Shown here one piece after another: positions 40,616-49,383 of a stretch of 64,000 bases of DNA (its first letter is position 1; every line of letters starts with the position of its first letter). Below the pieces are notes generated by a model, which worked only from the letters and a program-made list of their open reading frames with translations, searched no databases and was not told where the DNA came from. Source of the DNA: Amorphoplanes friuliensis DSM 7358 (GTDB lineage Bacteria > Actinomycetota > Actinomycetes > Mycobacteriales > Micromonosporaceae); the NCBI RefSeq assembly GCF_000494755.1, contig NC_022657.1, forward strand, positions 569,501 through 633,500, read 5' to 3'. Made by a program: the position numbers and the translations under genes.

Positions 40616-41716
40616 TCAGCTCGCGACCGCCGCGTAGATCAGCGCCGCGACGCCTTCCATCGCGTCGTCGTCGCCGGAGCCCAGGTAGTTCTTGGTCACC
40701 GCGATCGAGAGGTTCAGCTCGGGGTAGAAACCGGCCAGGCTGCCGCCGTTGCCGCTCCAGCCGTACCGGGCGCCGCCGAGCTGGTACGCGTACCCGAGGG
40801 ACTTGGGCAGGTCGCCGCCGAAGGCCCAGTCGGGGCCGTCGGTGACCACGGTGGTGATCTCCTTGAGGCGTTCCGGCGAGATCAGGCGGACGCCGTCGAC
40901 CTCGCCCATCAGGGCCGCGTACATCCGCGCGATGCCGCGGGCGCTGACCGTGGCCGCCGAGGGGATGTCGGTCCGCAGGATGTCGCGCCGGTTCGCCAGC
41001 ATGGCGTTGGGGCGTACGCCCAGCGGGCAGATCTTGTCGAAGTTCTCGATGCGTTCGCTGAGCAGCTCCAGCGCCGCGTTCCAGTTGCGGTCCTTGAGCC
41101 GGGCGACCCGGTTGACCTGCTCGGTCGGTACGCCGAAGAAGAGCTCGCGGTCGGCGTCGAGGGGCCGGGCGATGTCCTCGGCCAGCACCCAGGCGATCGG
41201 CCGGTGCACGGCCCGCCGGACGACCTCGCCGATCAGCCAGCCGTACGTCCATGTGTGCAGGCCGTGCCGGGTGCCGGGCTCCCACATCGGTGCCGAGCCG
41301 GCGATCGTCCGGCACATGCGGTCCCAGTCGAGGAAGTCCTCGGGCGAGGTGAACGACGGCAGCTGCGGCACCCCCGCCGAGTGCGACAGGGCGTGCCGCA
41401 GTGTGGTTTTCTTCTTGTCGTGCCGGGCGTACTCCGGCCACACGTCGGCGATGCGCAGGTCGTAGTCGAGCTGACCCTTCTCGGCCAGGACGTGCACGAC
41501 CGTGCTGGTCAGCCCGGCGCCGGTCGAGAAGCTGAAGAACGGCGTGTCCGGCGTGACCATCTGACCGGTGGACTCGTCCGCCAGCCCGGACACCACGTTC
41601 ACGATCAGGGCGCCGTCGAGGTACGCGGCGACCTGCACGCCGATCTCCCGCCCGGCACCGACCAGACCGTCGATCGTCCGCTGCACCTTGCCCTGCAGCT
41701 CACTCCAGTCGTCCAC
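40616..41716 (-). CDS. Beta-lactamase/EstB-fold protein with degenerate active site
   Basis: The protein has 366 residues and no signal peptide. The overall pattern is that of class C beta-lactamase-like esterases (HALSHSAGVPQLPSF, WEPGTRHGLHTWTYGWL, GYAYQLGGARYGWSGNGGS). The SxxK motif reads STGA, so the general-base Lys appears replaced by Ala (codon GCC), and the Tyr usual in the HGYHA-type motif is Leu (HGLHT). If the alignment is right it is not an active hydrolase. The frame is open from a TTG at 41734; I prefer the GTG at 41716, preceded by a -10-like GATGCT. Confidence 0.72.
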   Translation of the reverse strand: MDDWSELQGKVQRTIDGLVGAGREIGVQVAAYLDGALIVNVVSGLADESTGQMVTPDTPFFSFSTGAGLTSTVVHVLAEKGQLDYDLRIADVWPEYARHDKKKTTLRHALSHSAGVPQLPSFTSPEDFLDWDRMCRTIAGSAPMWEPGTRHGLHTWTYGWLIGEVVRRAVHRPIAWVLAEDIARPLDADRELFFGVPTEQVNRVARLKDRNWNAALELLSERIENFDKICPLGVRPNAMLANRRDILRTDIPSAATVSARGIARMYAALMGEVDGVRLISPERLKEITTVVTDGPDWAFGGDLPKSLGYAYQLGGARYGWSGNGGSLAGFYPELNLSIAVTKNYLGSGDDDAMEGVAALIYAAVAS

Positions 41717-41864
41717 ACTCTCAGCATCGCGCAATTCGCACCGCCCGTGCCGCGATTTGCGCAGGTCAGGGAGGCTTCGCCCGCAAAAGGGTTGAGGGAG
41801 GGGTCGGGTTAACCCTACTGTCGACCGGGCGGCCAGCGGGATCGGTTCGGAGGCCGCCGATGCC

Positions 41865-41870
41865 TAGCGT
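41865..41870 (+). promoter_or_regulatory. -10 box TAGCGT, leaderless start of the histidine kinase gene
   Basis: TAGCGT ends 7 nt before the ATG at 41878. In-frame ATGs at 41860 and 41872 exist; 41860 also has GGAGG upstream, so a longer form is possible. Confidence 0.45.
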
Positions 41871-41877
41871 CATGGGC

Positions 41878-43185
41878 ATGGACACCACCATCGCCCCCGG
41901 AGAGCTGAGCAGCAGCGTGGCCGGTCGCCTTTTCCGCCAGCTCGGGCTGGACACCCAGTACATCCTGCTCGGCTTCCCGCTGGGCCTGATCACCCTCGTG
42001 CTCAGCATGGCCGGCTTCTGGGTGGGCATCGGCACGATGATCATCTGGCTGGGTCTGCCGATCCTGGTGGGCACGTTCATGATGGCGCGCGGCTTCGCCA
42101 CGGTGGAGCGAGCGCGGCTGGCGCCGGTGCTCGGCCGCCGGATGCCGCACCCCCACTACAAGCGGGCTGCGGAGGGCTCGACGCTGGTCAAGCGGGTCGT
42201 CACCCCGGTCACCGACGGGCAGTCCTGGCTCGATCTGCTGCACGGCATCTTCCGCTTCATCCCCAGCACCATCGCGTTCGTCTTTGCGATCGTCTGGTGG
42301 GTGGGCGCGCTCGGGGGTCTGACCTTCCCGCTCTGGGACTGGTCGATCCCGCGCGGCCCGGACGAGCAGGACCTGCCGATGCTGCTGGGTCTCGGTGACG
42401 CCTGGTCGACCCGGGTCATCTTCCACATGGCGATCGGCTTCTTCTTCGCCGGCACGCTCTACCCGGTGATCCGCGGCATGGCGCTGCTCGAGGCGCTCTT
42501 CGCCCGGGGTCTGCTCAGCGGGGTCAACGAGCTGCGCGAGCAAGTCGCCGAGGCGCACGCCGCACGCGACGTCGCCCAGGCGCAGAAGAGCGCGGCCGTC
42601 TCCGCCGAGGCCACCGCACTGCGCCGCCTCGAGCGGGACATCCACGACGGACCGCAGCAGCGGCTGGTCCGGCTGGCCATGGACCTCGGCCGCGCCGAGC
42701 AGCAGTTCAGCACCGACCCCGAGGCGGCCCGGGCGACTGTTGCCGAGGCGCTCAGCCAGACCCGGGAGACCCTGGACGAGCTGCGGGCGCTGTCGCGGGG
42801 CATCGCCCCGCCGATCCTGGTCGACCGGGGGCTGCAGGCGGCGCTGACCGCCCTGGCCGGCCGGTGCACGATCCCCGTCGACCTCGACGCCCCGCCGCTG
42901 GCCCGCCTCGACCCGGCCGTCGAGACGACCGCCTACTTCGTGGTGGCCGAGGCACTCACCAACGTCGCCAAGCACAGTTACGCCAGCGAGGTCCAGGTCA
43001 GCGTGCAGCGCGCCTCGGCCGGTCTGCTGATCACCGTCGCGGACGACGGTGTCGGCGGTGCGAGCCTGGCCAAGGGGCACGGCCTGTCCGGCCTGTCCGA
43101 CCGCGTTCAGGCGGCCGGTGGCGTGATGAATGTCGACAGCCCGGCCGGTCTGGGAACCACCCTCACGGTGGCCCTCCCCCTGTAA
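41878..43185 (+). CDS. NarL-type sensor histidine kinase
   Basis: The protein has 435 residues. Two pairs of hydrophobic segments (about 25-75 and 125-205) flank a loop with the sensor-type domain common in actinobacterial membrane kinases. A coiled coil leads to the HisKA_3 domain with phospho-acceptor His in RDIHDGPQQRLVRLAMDLG (about 255), then the ATPase domain with the N box EALTNVAKHS and a GLSGLSDRV G box. It pairs with the response regulator 28 bp downstream. Its position near an MMPL transporter suggests envelope-stress control; this is inference. Confidence 0.88.
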   Translation: MDTTIAPGELSSSVAGRLFRQLGLDTQYILLGFPLGLITLVLSMAGFWVGIGTMIIWLGLPILVGTFMMARGFATVERARLAPVLGRRMPHPHYKRAAEGSTLVKRVVTPVTDGQSWLDLLHGIFRFIPSTIAFVFAIVWWVGALGGLTFPLWDWSIPRGPDEQDLPMLLGLGDAWSTRVIFHMAIGFFFAGTLYPVIRGMALLEALFARGLLSGVNELREQVAEAHAARDVAQAQKSAAVSAEATALRRLERDIHDGPQQRLVRLAMDLGRAEQQFSTDPEAARATVAEALSQTRETLDELRALSRGIAPPILVDRGLQAALTALAGRCTIPVDLDAPPLARLDPAVETTAYFVVAEALTNVAKHSYASEVQVSVQRASAGLLITVADDGVGGASLAKGHGLSGLSDRVQAAGGVMNVDSPAGLGTTLTVALPL

Positions 43186-43200
43186 AGACGCGCTAGCCCC

Positions 43201-43206
43201 TAGGCT
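43201..43206 (+). promoter_or_regulatory. -10 box TAGGCT, leaderless start of the response regulator gene
   Basis: TAGGCT ends 7 nt before the ATG at 43214; there is no Shine-Dalgarno sequence in the short gap after the kinase gene. Confidence 0.5.
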
Positions 43207-43213
43207 CGTCGGC

Positions 43214-43858
43214 ATGCGGGTGGTGATTGCCGACGACGCCGTGCTGTTGCGCGAGGGTCTGGTCCGGCTGGTGGAAGAGAACGACTGCACCGTCGTCGCG
43301 GCTGTCGGCGACGGGCCGTCGCTCGTCCAGGCCATCGCCGAGCACCGGCCCGATGTGTCCATCGTGGACGTGCGAATGCCGCCGTCCCACACCGACGAGG
43401 GTCTGCGTGCCGCCGTCGAGGCCCGTGGCAAGGTGCCGGGCAGCCCGGTGCTGGTGCTCTCCCAGTACGTCGAGGTCGAGTACGCCGACGACCTGCTCGC
43501 CGATCGCCTCGGGGCGGTCGGTTACCTGCTCAAGGACCGTGTCTCCGAGATCGCCGAGTTTATGGACGCGCTGCGCCGGGTGGCCGGCGGCGGCACCGTG
43601 CTCGATCCCGAGGTGGTCGGTCAGCTCCTCGTGCGCCGCCGCCGGGACGACCCGCTGCGTAATCTCACACCCCGCGAACGTGAGGTCCTGGGTCTGATGG
43701 CCGAGGGCCGGTCCAACACCGCGATCGCCCGCAAGCTCGTGGTGACCGAGGGCGCGGTGGAGAAGCACGTCCGCAACATCTTCACCAAGCTCGACCTGCC
43801 CCCGGACACGGAACAGCACCGTCGTGTCCTGGCCGTGCTGGCCTACCTCCAGTCGTGA
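43214..43858 (+). CDS. NarL/LuxR-type response regulator
   Basis: The protein has 214 residues. Complete receiver (IADDAVLLREGL, phospho-acceptor in VSIVDVRMPP, LKDRV Lys) and a C-terminal LuxR helix-turn-helix (LTPREREVLGLMAEGRSN, VTEGAVEKHVRNIFTKL). It is the partner of the upstream kinase. It may have its own leaderless promoter besides readthrough. The end overlaps the next gene by GTGA. Confidence 0.92.
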   Translation: MRVVIADDAVLLREGLVRLVEENDCTVVAAVGDGPSLVQAIAEHRPDVSIVDVRMPPSHTDEGLRAAVEARGKVPGSPVLVLSQYVEVEYADDLLADRLGAVGYLLKDRVSEIAEFMDALRRVAGGGTVLDPEVVGQLLVRRRRDDPLRNLTPREREVLGLMAEGRSNTAIARKLVVTEGAVEKHVRNIFTKLDLPPDTEQHRRVLAVLAYLQS

Positions 43859-44274
43859 CCTCCACCCTCAGCAGCGCCGAGGTGAGCCGGTGGCGTGCGG
43901 CCGTGGGGGACAGCAGGATCGGTGAGCCGGTCGCGGGCGCCGATCTCACCCGGCTGCCGCCGGACCTCCGTGCGTTTTACCAGGTCGTCGGCGAGGTGTC
44001 GTTGCCCGACGTGGAGAACGGCTACTGGATCCACCGGCCGCCGGGGCCGGGCGTCGACAACGGCCAGCCGTACGTCCTGAGCGACGGGCGCCCGATCGTC
44101 GTCTTCGGCAGTGACGGCGGTGGTGCACTCTTCGCCCTGTGCGGTTCTGCGGTGCTGCGGCTGGCCGGTGGTGCCGAGGTCGGCGGCGTGTACGACGAGG
44201 ACGGCGCGACCGTGGTGGCCGCCGATCTGCGGGAATTCCTCGCTCTTCTGCTGCGCGGAGCCGGCCGGCCGTAG
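43855..44274 (+). CDS. SMI1/KNR4 (SUKH)-like small protein
   Basis: The protein has 139 residues and is soluble. The pattern LPPDLRAFYQVVGEVSLPD, then NGYWIHRPPG, IVVFGSDGGGALFALC and a C-terminal DLREFLALLLRG is reminiscent of SUKH-fold proteins, which often act as immunity or scaffold proteins. The GTG start overlaps the response-regulator stop, so it is co-translated with the two-component system. No toxin gene is adjacent, so immunity function is not supported. Confidence 0.6.
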   Translation: MTSTLSSAEVSRWRAAVGDSRIGEPVAGADLTRLPPDLRAFYQVVGEVSLPDVENGYWIHRPPGPGVDNGQPYVLSDGRPIVVFGSDGGGALFALCGSAVLRLAGGAEVGGVYDEDGATVVAADLREFLALLLRGAGRP

Positions 44275-44332
44275 GGCTAGCCCTACCATCGAAGCGCCAG
44301 GTCACCGGATCGTTTACGGGGTGCGTACTCCC

Positions 44333-44338
44333 TAGCGT
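44333..44338 (+). promoter_or_regulatory. -10 box TAGCGT, leaderless start of the MMPL gene
   Basis: TAGCGT ends 8 nt before the ATG at 44347; the intervening AATTCCC has no Shine-Dalgarno match. Confidence 0.5.
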
Positions 44339-44346
44339 CAATTCCC

Positions 44347-46536
44347 ATGAAGCACAGGGAAAAAGTCACCGGTATCGCGGCACGGGCCGCGATGTGGAGT
44401 GCGCGACATCGCACTCTTGCGATCCTCGGATGGATCGCCTTTGTTGTCGGCGTGACCATCCTCAGCGGACAGATCGGCACCCGTGAGGCGTCGAGCAGTG
44501 ATCAGGGGCACGGCGAGTCGGGGCGCGCTGAAAAGATCGTCGAGCAGGCCGGCTTCCCGGTCCGCCCGGCGGGTGAGATGGTCCTGATCCAGGGCGCCGA
44601 CCGTGACAAGGCCGTCGCCGACGTCACGAAGACCCTGACCGGCCGCGAGGGTGTCGCCGGGGTGGCCGACCCGCTGGTCTCGCCCGACGGCAACTCCACG
44701 CTGGTGCCGTTCACCATGAGCGGTGACCCGGAGACCGCCAAGGACCGGGTCCTGCCGCTGCTCGACGCGGTCGCCGACGTGCAGGCGCGGCACCCGGGGG
44801 TGCTGGTCGCGGAGGCCGGTGACGCCAGCGGTTCCAAGCTCATCGGCGACGCGCTCGACGAGGGCCTGACCAGGTTGTCCATGCTCTCCATCCCGGTCTC
44901 GCTCGGCATCCTGCTGGTGGCGTTCGGCGCGGTGGTCGCCGCGGTGCTGCCGGTCGGTCTGGCCGTGACCGCCGTGGTCGCCGCAATCGGCTTGCTCGCG
45001 GGGGCGAGCCGCTTTGCACCGACCGTCGACGAGACGATGCACGTGATGCTCCTCGTCGGCCTGGCGGTCGGGGTCGACTACTGCCTCTTCTACATCCGCC
45101 GGGAACGCGACGAGCGCCGCAACGGCGCCGATCCGCACCGCGCGCTGGTCATCGCCGCGCAGACGTCCGGCCGGTCGATCTGGATCTCCGGGCTCACGGT
45201 CATCGTGGCCATGGCCGGCATGTTCTTCACCCAGGACGCGACGTTCACCAGCTTTGCGGTGGGCACGATCCTCGTGGTGGCCACGGCGGTCCTCGGGTCG
45301 CTGACCGTTCTCCCCGCGCTGCTCTCGGCGCTGGGCGACAAGGTCGACGCGATCAAGATCCCGGGTCTCTACCGCCGGCGCAACGACGGCCGCGTCTGGA
45401 ACGCGATCCTGCGGGTCGTCCTGGCCAAGCCGCTGATCTCGACGATCGTCGCCGTCGGTGTGCTGGCCGCGCTCGCCTACCCGATGCTGGACCTGCGCAC
45501 CAAGGGCGAGAGCATCGAGGACGTCTCACCGAACTCCGCCATCGTGCAGACCTACGTGAAGATCGGCGAGGCGTTCCCCAGCGAGACCGTCCCGGCCGAG
45601 GTTGTCGTCCAGGCGCCGACCGTGCGCGGACCGCAGTTCGACGCCGCTCTGGCGGACTTCCGCACCGCGGCCAAGGCCAGCGGGCAGCTGCTCGAGCCGA
45701 TCGACGTGCGGGTCAACCCCGCCGGGACGGTCGCGGTCGTCTCGGTCGGCCTGGTCGGCAACGGCAGTGACCGTACGTCGGAAAGCGCCGTCGACACGTT
45801 GCGGGGGAGGGTAGCGCCGGACGCGTTCGGCCAGGTGCCCGGTGCGACGGTGGCGGTCGGGGGTGACACCGCCGGCAGCATGGACTTCAACCAGCGGCTC
45901 GACGAGTCACTGCCGTGGGTCTTCGGCTTTGTGCTCGGCCTGGCGTTCCTGCTGCTGCTCGTCTCGTTCCGGTCGGTCGTCGTCGCGATCACCGGTGTGG
46001 TGCTGAACCTGCTGTCCGTCGCGGCGGCCTACGGCATGCTGGTCTTCGTCTTCCAGTACGGCCACTTCGAGTCGTTCCTGCAGTTCAAGTCCGGTGGTGG
46101 CATCACGAACTGGATGCCGCTGTTCCTCTTCATCATCCTGTTCGGATTGTCGATGGACTACCACGTCTTCGTGCTGAGCCGGATCCGCGAGGGCCACGAC
46201 AGGGGTCTCCCGACCCGTCAGGCGGTCTCCCAGGGCATCGGCAGCACGGCCGGTGTGATCACGAGCGCCGCGGTGGTCATGGTGGCGGTCTTCTCCCTCT
46301 TCGCCACCCTGCCGCTGACCGCGACCAAGGAACTCGGCGTCGGCCTCGCCGCCGCGGTCCTCCTCGACGCCACCATCATCCGCGCAGTCCTCCTACCAGC
46401 CGTGATGGCCCTCCTCGGCGAAAAGAACTGGTACCTCCCCCGCTGGCTCAACTGGCTACCCACCATCGCCCACGAACCACCCCCGGCGGTCACCCAAGAA
46501 CCCGCCACCGACCGAGAGCTGATCCCAACGGCTTGA
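44347..46536 (+). CDS. MMPL-family RND transporter
   Basis: The protein has 729 residues. Twelve hydrophobic segments in the RND 1+5+1+5 layout with two extracytoplasmic loops (about 45-170 and 375-520). The proton-relay Asp-Tyr pairs of MMPL proteins are visible in AVGVDYCLFYI and GLSMDYHVFVL. Family members export lipids, siderophores or antibiotics. The gene follows a two-component system and ends at a strong terminator. The substrate is unknown. Confidence 0.9.
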   Translation: MKHREKVTGIAARAAMWSARHRTLAILGWIAFVVGVTILSGQIGTREASSSDQGHGESGRAEKIVEQAGFPVRPAGEMVLIQGADRDKAVADVTKTLTGREGVAGVADPLVSPDGNSTLVPFTMSGDPETAKDRVLPLLDAVADVQARHPGVLVAEAGDASGSKLIGDALDEGLTRLSMLSIPVSLGILLVAFGAVVAAVLPVGLAVTAVVAAIGLLAGASRFAPTVDETMHVMLLVGLAVGVDYCLFYIRRERDERRNGADPHRALVIAAQTSGRSIWISGLTVIVAMAGMFFTQDATFTSFAVGTILVVATAVLGSLTVLPALLSALGDKVDAIKIPGLYRRRNDGRVWNAILRVVLAKPLISTIVAVGVLAALAYPMLDLRTKGESIEDVSPNSAIVQTYVKIGEAFPSETVPAEVVVQAPTVRGPQFDAALADFRTAAKASGQLLEPIDVRVNPAGTVAVVSVGLVGNGSDRTSESAVDTLRGRVAPDAFGQVPGATVAVGGDTAGSMDFNQRLDESLPWVFGFVLGLAFLLLLVSFRSVVVAITGVVLNLLSVAAAYGMLVFVFQYGHFESFLQFKSGGGITNWMPLFLFIILFGLSMDYHVFVLSRIREGHDRGLPTRQAVSQGIGSTAGVITSAAVVMVAVFSLFATLPLTATKELGVGLAAAVLLDATIIRAVLLPAVMALLGEKNWYLPRWLNWLPTIAHEPPPAVTQEPATDRELIPTA

Positions 46537-46548
46537 TGCGCACACAGC

Positions 46549-46579
46549 AAAGGGCGGCCGCTAAAGCGGCCGCCCTTTT
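46549..46579 (+). terminator. Strong intrinsic terminator after the MMPL gene
   Basis: AAAGGGCGGCCGC pairs perfectly with GCGGCCGCCCTTT over 13 bp around the 4-nt loop TAAA and ends in TTTT. Because the stem is flanked by A and T runs it could work in both directions. Confidence 0.88.
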
Positions 46580-46677
46580 GCCATAACTACAGCCCGGCGG
46601 TCCCGGCCACGGCATTGTGTCGCAGTAAGGCCGGGCTGTGTGTCACTGAACTTCACTGTGCCCGTACAGAAAGGGGC

Positions 46678-46851
46678 TCAGCTTTTGAAAGCGTCCTTGA
46701 TGTTTTCGCCGGCCTGCTTGAGCTTGGAGGTCGACTGGTCCGCCTTGCCCTCGGCCTCGAGCTTCTCGTTGTCGGTCGCCCGGCCGACGCCCTCCTTGAC
46801 CTTGCCGCCCAGCTCTTCGGACTTGTTGTCAATCTTGTCATCGGCACCCAT
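46678..46851 (-). CDS. CsbD-family stress protein
   Basis: The protein has 57 residues, is highly charged and has the repeat-like helix pattern of CsbD (SEELGGKVKEGVGRATDNEK, KADQSTSKLKQAGENIKDAF). The ATG at 46851 follows GGAGG. CsbD is a sigma-B-dependent general stress protein in Bacillus (established); its function is unknown. The upstream sigma-B-type promoter at 46888-46912 fits this. Confidence 0.9.
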   Translation of the reverse strand: MGADDKIDNKSEELGGKVKEGVGRATDNEKLEAEGKADQSTSKLKQAGENIKDAFKS

Positions 46852-46887
46852 GAGAACCTCCAGGTAATTGGGCCTACGCCCCAACGG

Positions 46888-46912
46888 GTACCCGTAACGC
46901 CGATCGTCAACC
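46888..46912 (-). promoter_or_regulatory. Sigma-B-type promoter GGTT-N15-GGGTAC for csbD
   Basis: On the minus strand GGTT (46909-46912) and GGGTAC (46888-46893), 15 bp apart, match the Streptomyces sigma-B consensus GNNT-N14-16-GGGTAC/T. The box lies 36 nt before the CsbD start, and the -35 overlaps the end of the upstream GGDEF-EAL gene. Confidence 0.65.
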
Positions 46913-49234
46913 CTTGATGGCCGGAAAAGCTTGCCCGGCGGCAACCAAGGTCGGCATCAGTGAGCGGTCCTCGTGCAGCAGTTCGGAGAATTTGTCCGCC
47001 GGCATCGGCCGCGCGAAGTAGTAGCCCTGTGCGGCGATGTAGCCGAGTGAGAGCAGTTGTTCGGCCTGTTCGGCGGTTTCGACGCCTTCCGCGACCGCGT
47101 GGAGTCCCAGCGCCTGCGCGAGGTGGATCACCGCGGCGGACACGGGCGGGCGGCCGTCGATCTCCGCCTGGGTGAACGAGCGGTCCAGTTTGATCTCGTC
47201 GATGGGGCAGTCGTGCAGCAGTGTCAGCGTGGAGTGGCCGGTGCCGAAGTCGTCGAGTGACACCCGCAGGCCCAGGGCGCGCAGGCGGTGGAGGTTGACG
47301 ACGGACTGGCCCGGTTCGAGCGCCATCGTCTCGGTGATCTCGAGGACGATGCGGTCGGCAGTGAGGTGGTGTTCGGTCAGGAGGGCGGCCACGCCGTCAG
47401 CGAAGCCGGGTTCGCGCAGGTCGCGGGCCGAGACGTTGACGTTCAGGACGCCGGGTGCCGCCTCGCCGTGTTCCGCGATCCAGGCGGCGAGCTGCGCGAA
47501 GGCTGTCCGTATGACCCAGCGGCCGAGCGGCACGATCAGGCCGGTGCGTTCGGCGACGGGGATGAACGAGTCCGGGGCCAGGGTGCCGCGGGTCGGGTGG
47601 GCCCAGCGGACCAGTGCCTCGGAGCCCATGATCCGGCCGTCGTCGAGCGAGACGATCGGCTGGTAGACGAGGAAGAGCTGATCGCCGGTGATGGCTTCGC
47701 GCAGCTCGGCACCCAGGTGGGCGTGTTCCGAGCCGTTCGCCGCCATGCCGGCCTCGTAGTGCAGGTAGGTCGTGCCGGTGAGGTTCTTGGCCGCGTACAT
47801 CGCGATGTCGGCGTGCCGCAGCAGGACCGAGGGTTCGTCGCCGGTCCGGCCGTCGGCGATGCCGATGCTGGCCCGGATCGGCAGCTCGTGGCCGTCGGCG
47901 TAGACGGGCTGGCGCAGCGCGTTCAGCATCCGTTCGGCGGCCTGGTCCGCGGCGGCCGGGTCGGCGTCGTCGAGGACCACCACGAACTCGTCACCGCCGA
48001 GGCGGGCGACCGTGTCCTCGGTGCGGACGCAGCCCTGGAGGCGCTGGGCGACACCGACGAGGAGCAGGTCGCCGACCTCGTGACCCAGGGTGTCGTTGAC
48101 CTCCTTGAAGTCGTCGAGGTCGATCAGGGCGACGGCCACCGGGCGGTCGCCGGGAGTGTTCAGGGCCTTCTGGAGCCGGGTGTGGAAGAGCACGCGGTTC
48201 GGCAGCTGGGTCAGGGCGTCGTGGGTGGCGCCGTGATCGAGGCGTTCCAGCAGGCGGCTGTTGTCGCGGAACGCGGTGAGCTGCCGCAACACCACCAGGG
48301 CGGTGATCAGCACGGCTGCCGCGACGACCACGAACTCCCCGCTGTCGTGACGCATGGTGACCGCGATGAGTAGTCCGTCCACCGCGGCGACGGCCGCGTA
48401 CGGGAGCAGGCTGAAGGAGCGCTGCCGCCGGGTGACCGTTCCGCGCCGCGGGCCGTAGGTGGCGGCACGCTGGTAGGTCGCCGCGAAGGTGGCGAAGAAG
48501 TAGACGACGGGTGCGCTGGCCATGTCCGGGAACAAATGCGGGTCGACCGCTTCGAACGGCGCACGCAGCATCGGACCGACCGCGCCGACCAGCATGGCCA
48601 GGCCGAGCATCCGCAGGGCGCGGTTGTCGACGTAGAGGTGGCTGGACAGAACGAACTTGGCCACCGCGAAGACGGCGAGCAGGGCGATGACAGTGACGAA
48701 GAGCGACACGTAAACGGCGGTCCGGTCGCCGGTGTTCAGCGCGTTCCGGGTCGAGAACTGCCAGATGAACACCGCTGTGGCCAGCATCAGCGTGCCGGCG
48801 TCGAGGATCACCCGGAGCAGCTCACCCGGGGTCTGACGGCCCAGCGGCAGCCGGTAGAGGGCGTACATGATGAAGGCCACGCCGACGCCGCAGAGGCCGA
48901 GCATGGCGGGCCCGGTGTGCTCGCCGCGCGGATCGTCCGTGGTCAGGACGTCGAAGGTCTGCGCGGTGATGCCGACGCCGACACAGGCCACGGCCCAGGT
49001 CAGCAGGCGCCAGAAGCGTCGGGTGGGGTCCGGCAGTGCGGGCGCGAGCGCGGTGCGGCGGAAGGCCAGGAAGGCCACGACGGCCCCGGCCACCTGCGGC
49101 ACCCAGAGCAGCACCTTGGGCCCGAACGGGTGCCAGAAGTCGGCCGCCACCAGCACGACCGAGACGAGCGCGAGGGCACCTGACGTCTGCAGCAGCCGAT
49201 CATGGCGGGCGAGAGGCAGCTCGGACGCGCCCAT
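46907..49234 (-). CDS. Membrane GGDEF-EAL protein with intact inhibitory site
   Basis: The protein has 775 residues; ATG after GAAGGAG. About nine hydrophobic segments occupy residues 15-330. The GGDEF domain (about 340-495) has intact GGDEF near 411 and the RxxD inhibitory site RTED five residues before it. The EAL domain (about 510-760) has EAL near 538, VNVSARDL and DDFGTGHSTL. The cyclase is therefore expected to be feedback-inhibited by c-di-GMP. It is divergent from the second glycan operon, which could be under c-di-GMP influence. Confidence 0.92.
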   Translation of the reverse strand: MGASELPLARHDRLLQTSGALALVSVVLVAADFWHPFGPKVLLWVPQVAGAVVAFLAFRRTALAPALPDPTRRFWRLLTWAVACVGVGITAQTFDVLTTDDPRGEHTGPAMLGLCGVGVAFIMYALYRLPLGRQTPGELLRVILDAGTLMLATAVFIWQFSTRNALNTGDRTAVYVSLFVTVIALLAVFAVAKFVLSSHLYVDNRALRMLGLAMLVGAVGPMLRAPFEAVDPHLFPDMASAPVVYFFATFAATYQRAATYGPRRGTVTRRQRSFSLLPYAAVAAVDGLLIAVTMRHDSGEFVVVAAAVLITALVVLRQLTAFRDNSRLLERLDHGATHDALTQLPNRVLFHTRLQKALNTPGDRPVAVALIDLDDFKEVNDTLGHEVGDLLLVGVAQRLQGCVRTEDTVARLGGDEFVVVLDDADPAAADQAAERMLNALRQPVYADGHELPIRASIGIADGRTGDEPSVLLRHADIAMYAAKNLTGTTYLHYEAGMAANGSEHAHLGAELREAITGDQLFLVYQPIVSLDDGRIMGSEALVRWAHPTRGTLAPDSFIPVAERTGLIVPLGRWVIRTAFAQLAAWIAEHGEAAPGVLNVNVSARDLREPGFADGVAALLTEHHLTADRIVLEITETMALEPGQSVVNLHRLRALGLRVSLDDFGTGHSTLTLLHDCPIDEIKLDRSFTQAEIDGRPPVSAAVIHLAQALGLHAVAEGVETAEQAEQLLSLGYIAAQGYYFARPMPADKFSELLHEDRSLMPTLVAAGQAFPAIKG

Positions 49235-49383
49235 CCATCAACTCCTTCGAAAAACAGTCCCGGTACTGCCCTGTTCGGTCGGTCCGCGCCGGTTTTGAGA
49301 GATTGCGGCCCGCCTCACCCCGGACCGCTCCCGGCCAACTCGGGTTTCTCCATTGGTCACCCGGGCGGACCAGCGTGACGGGT

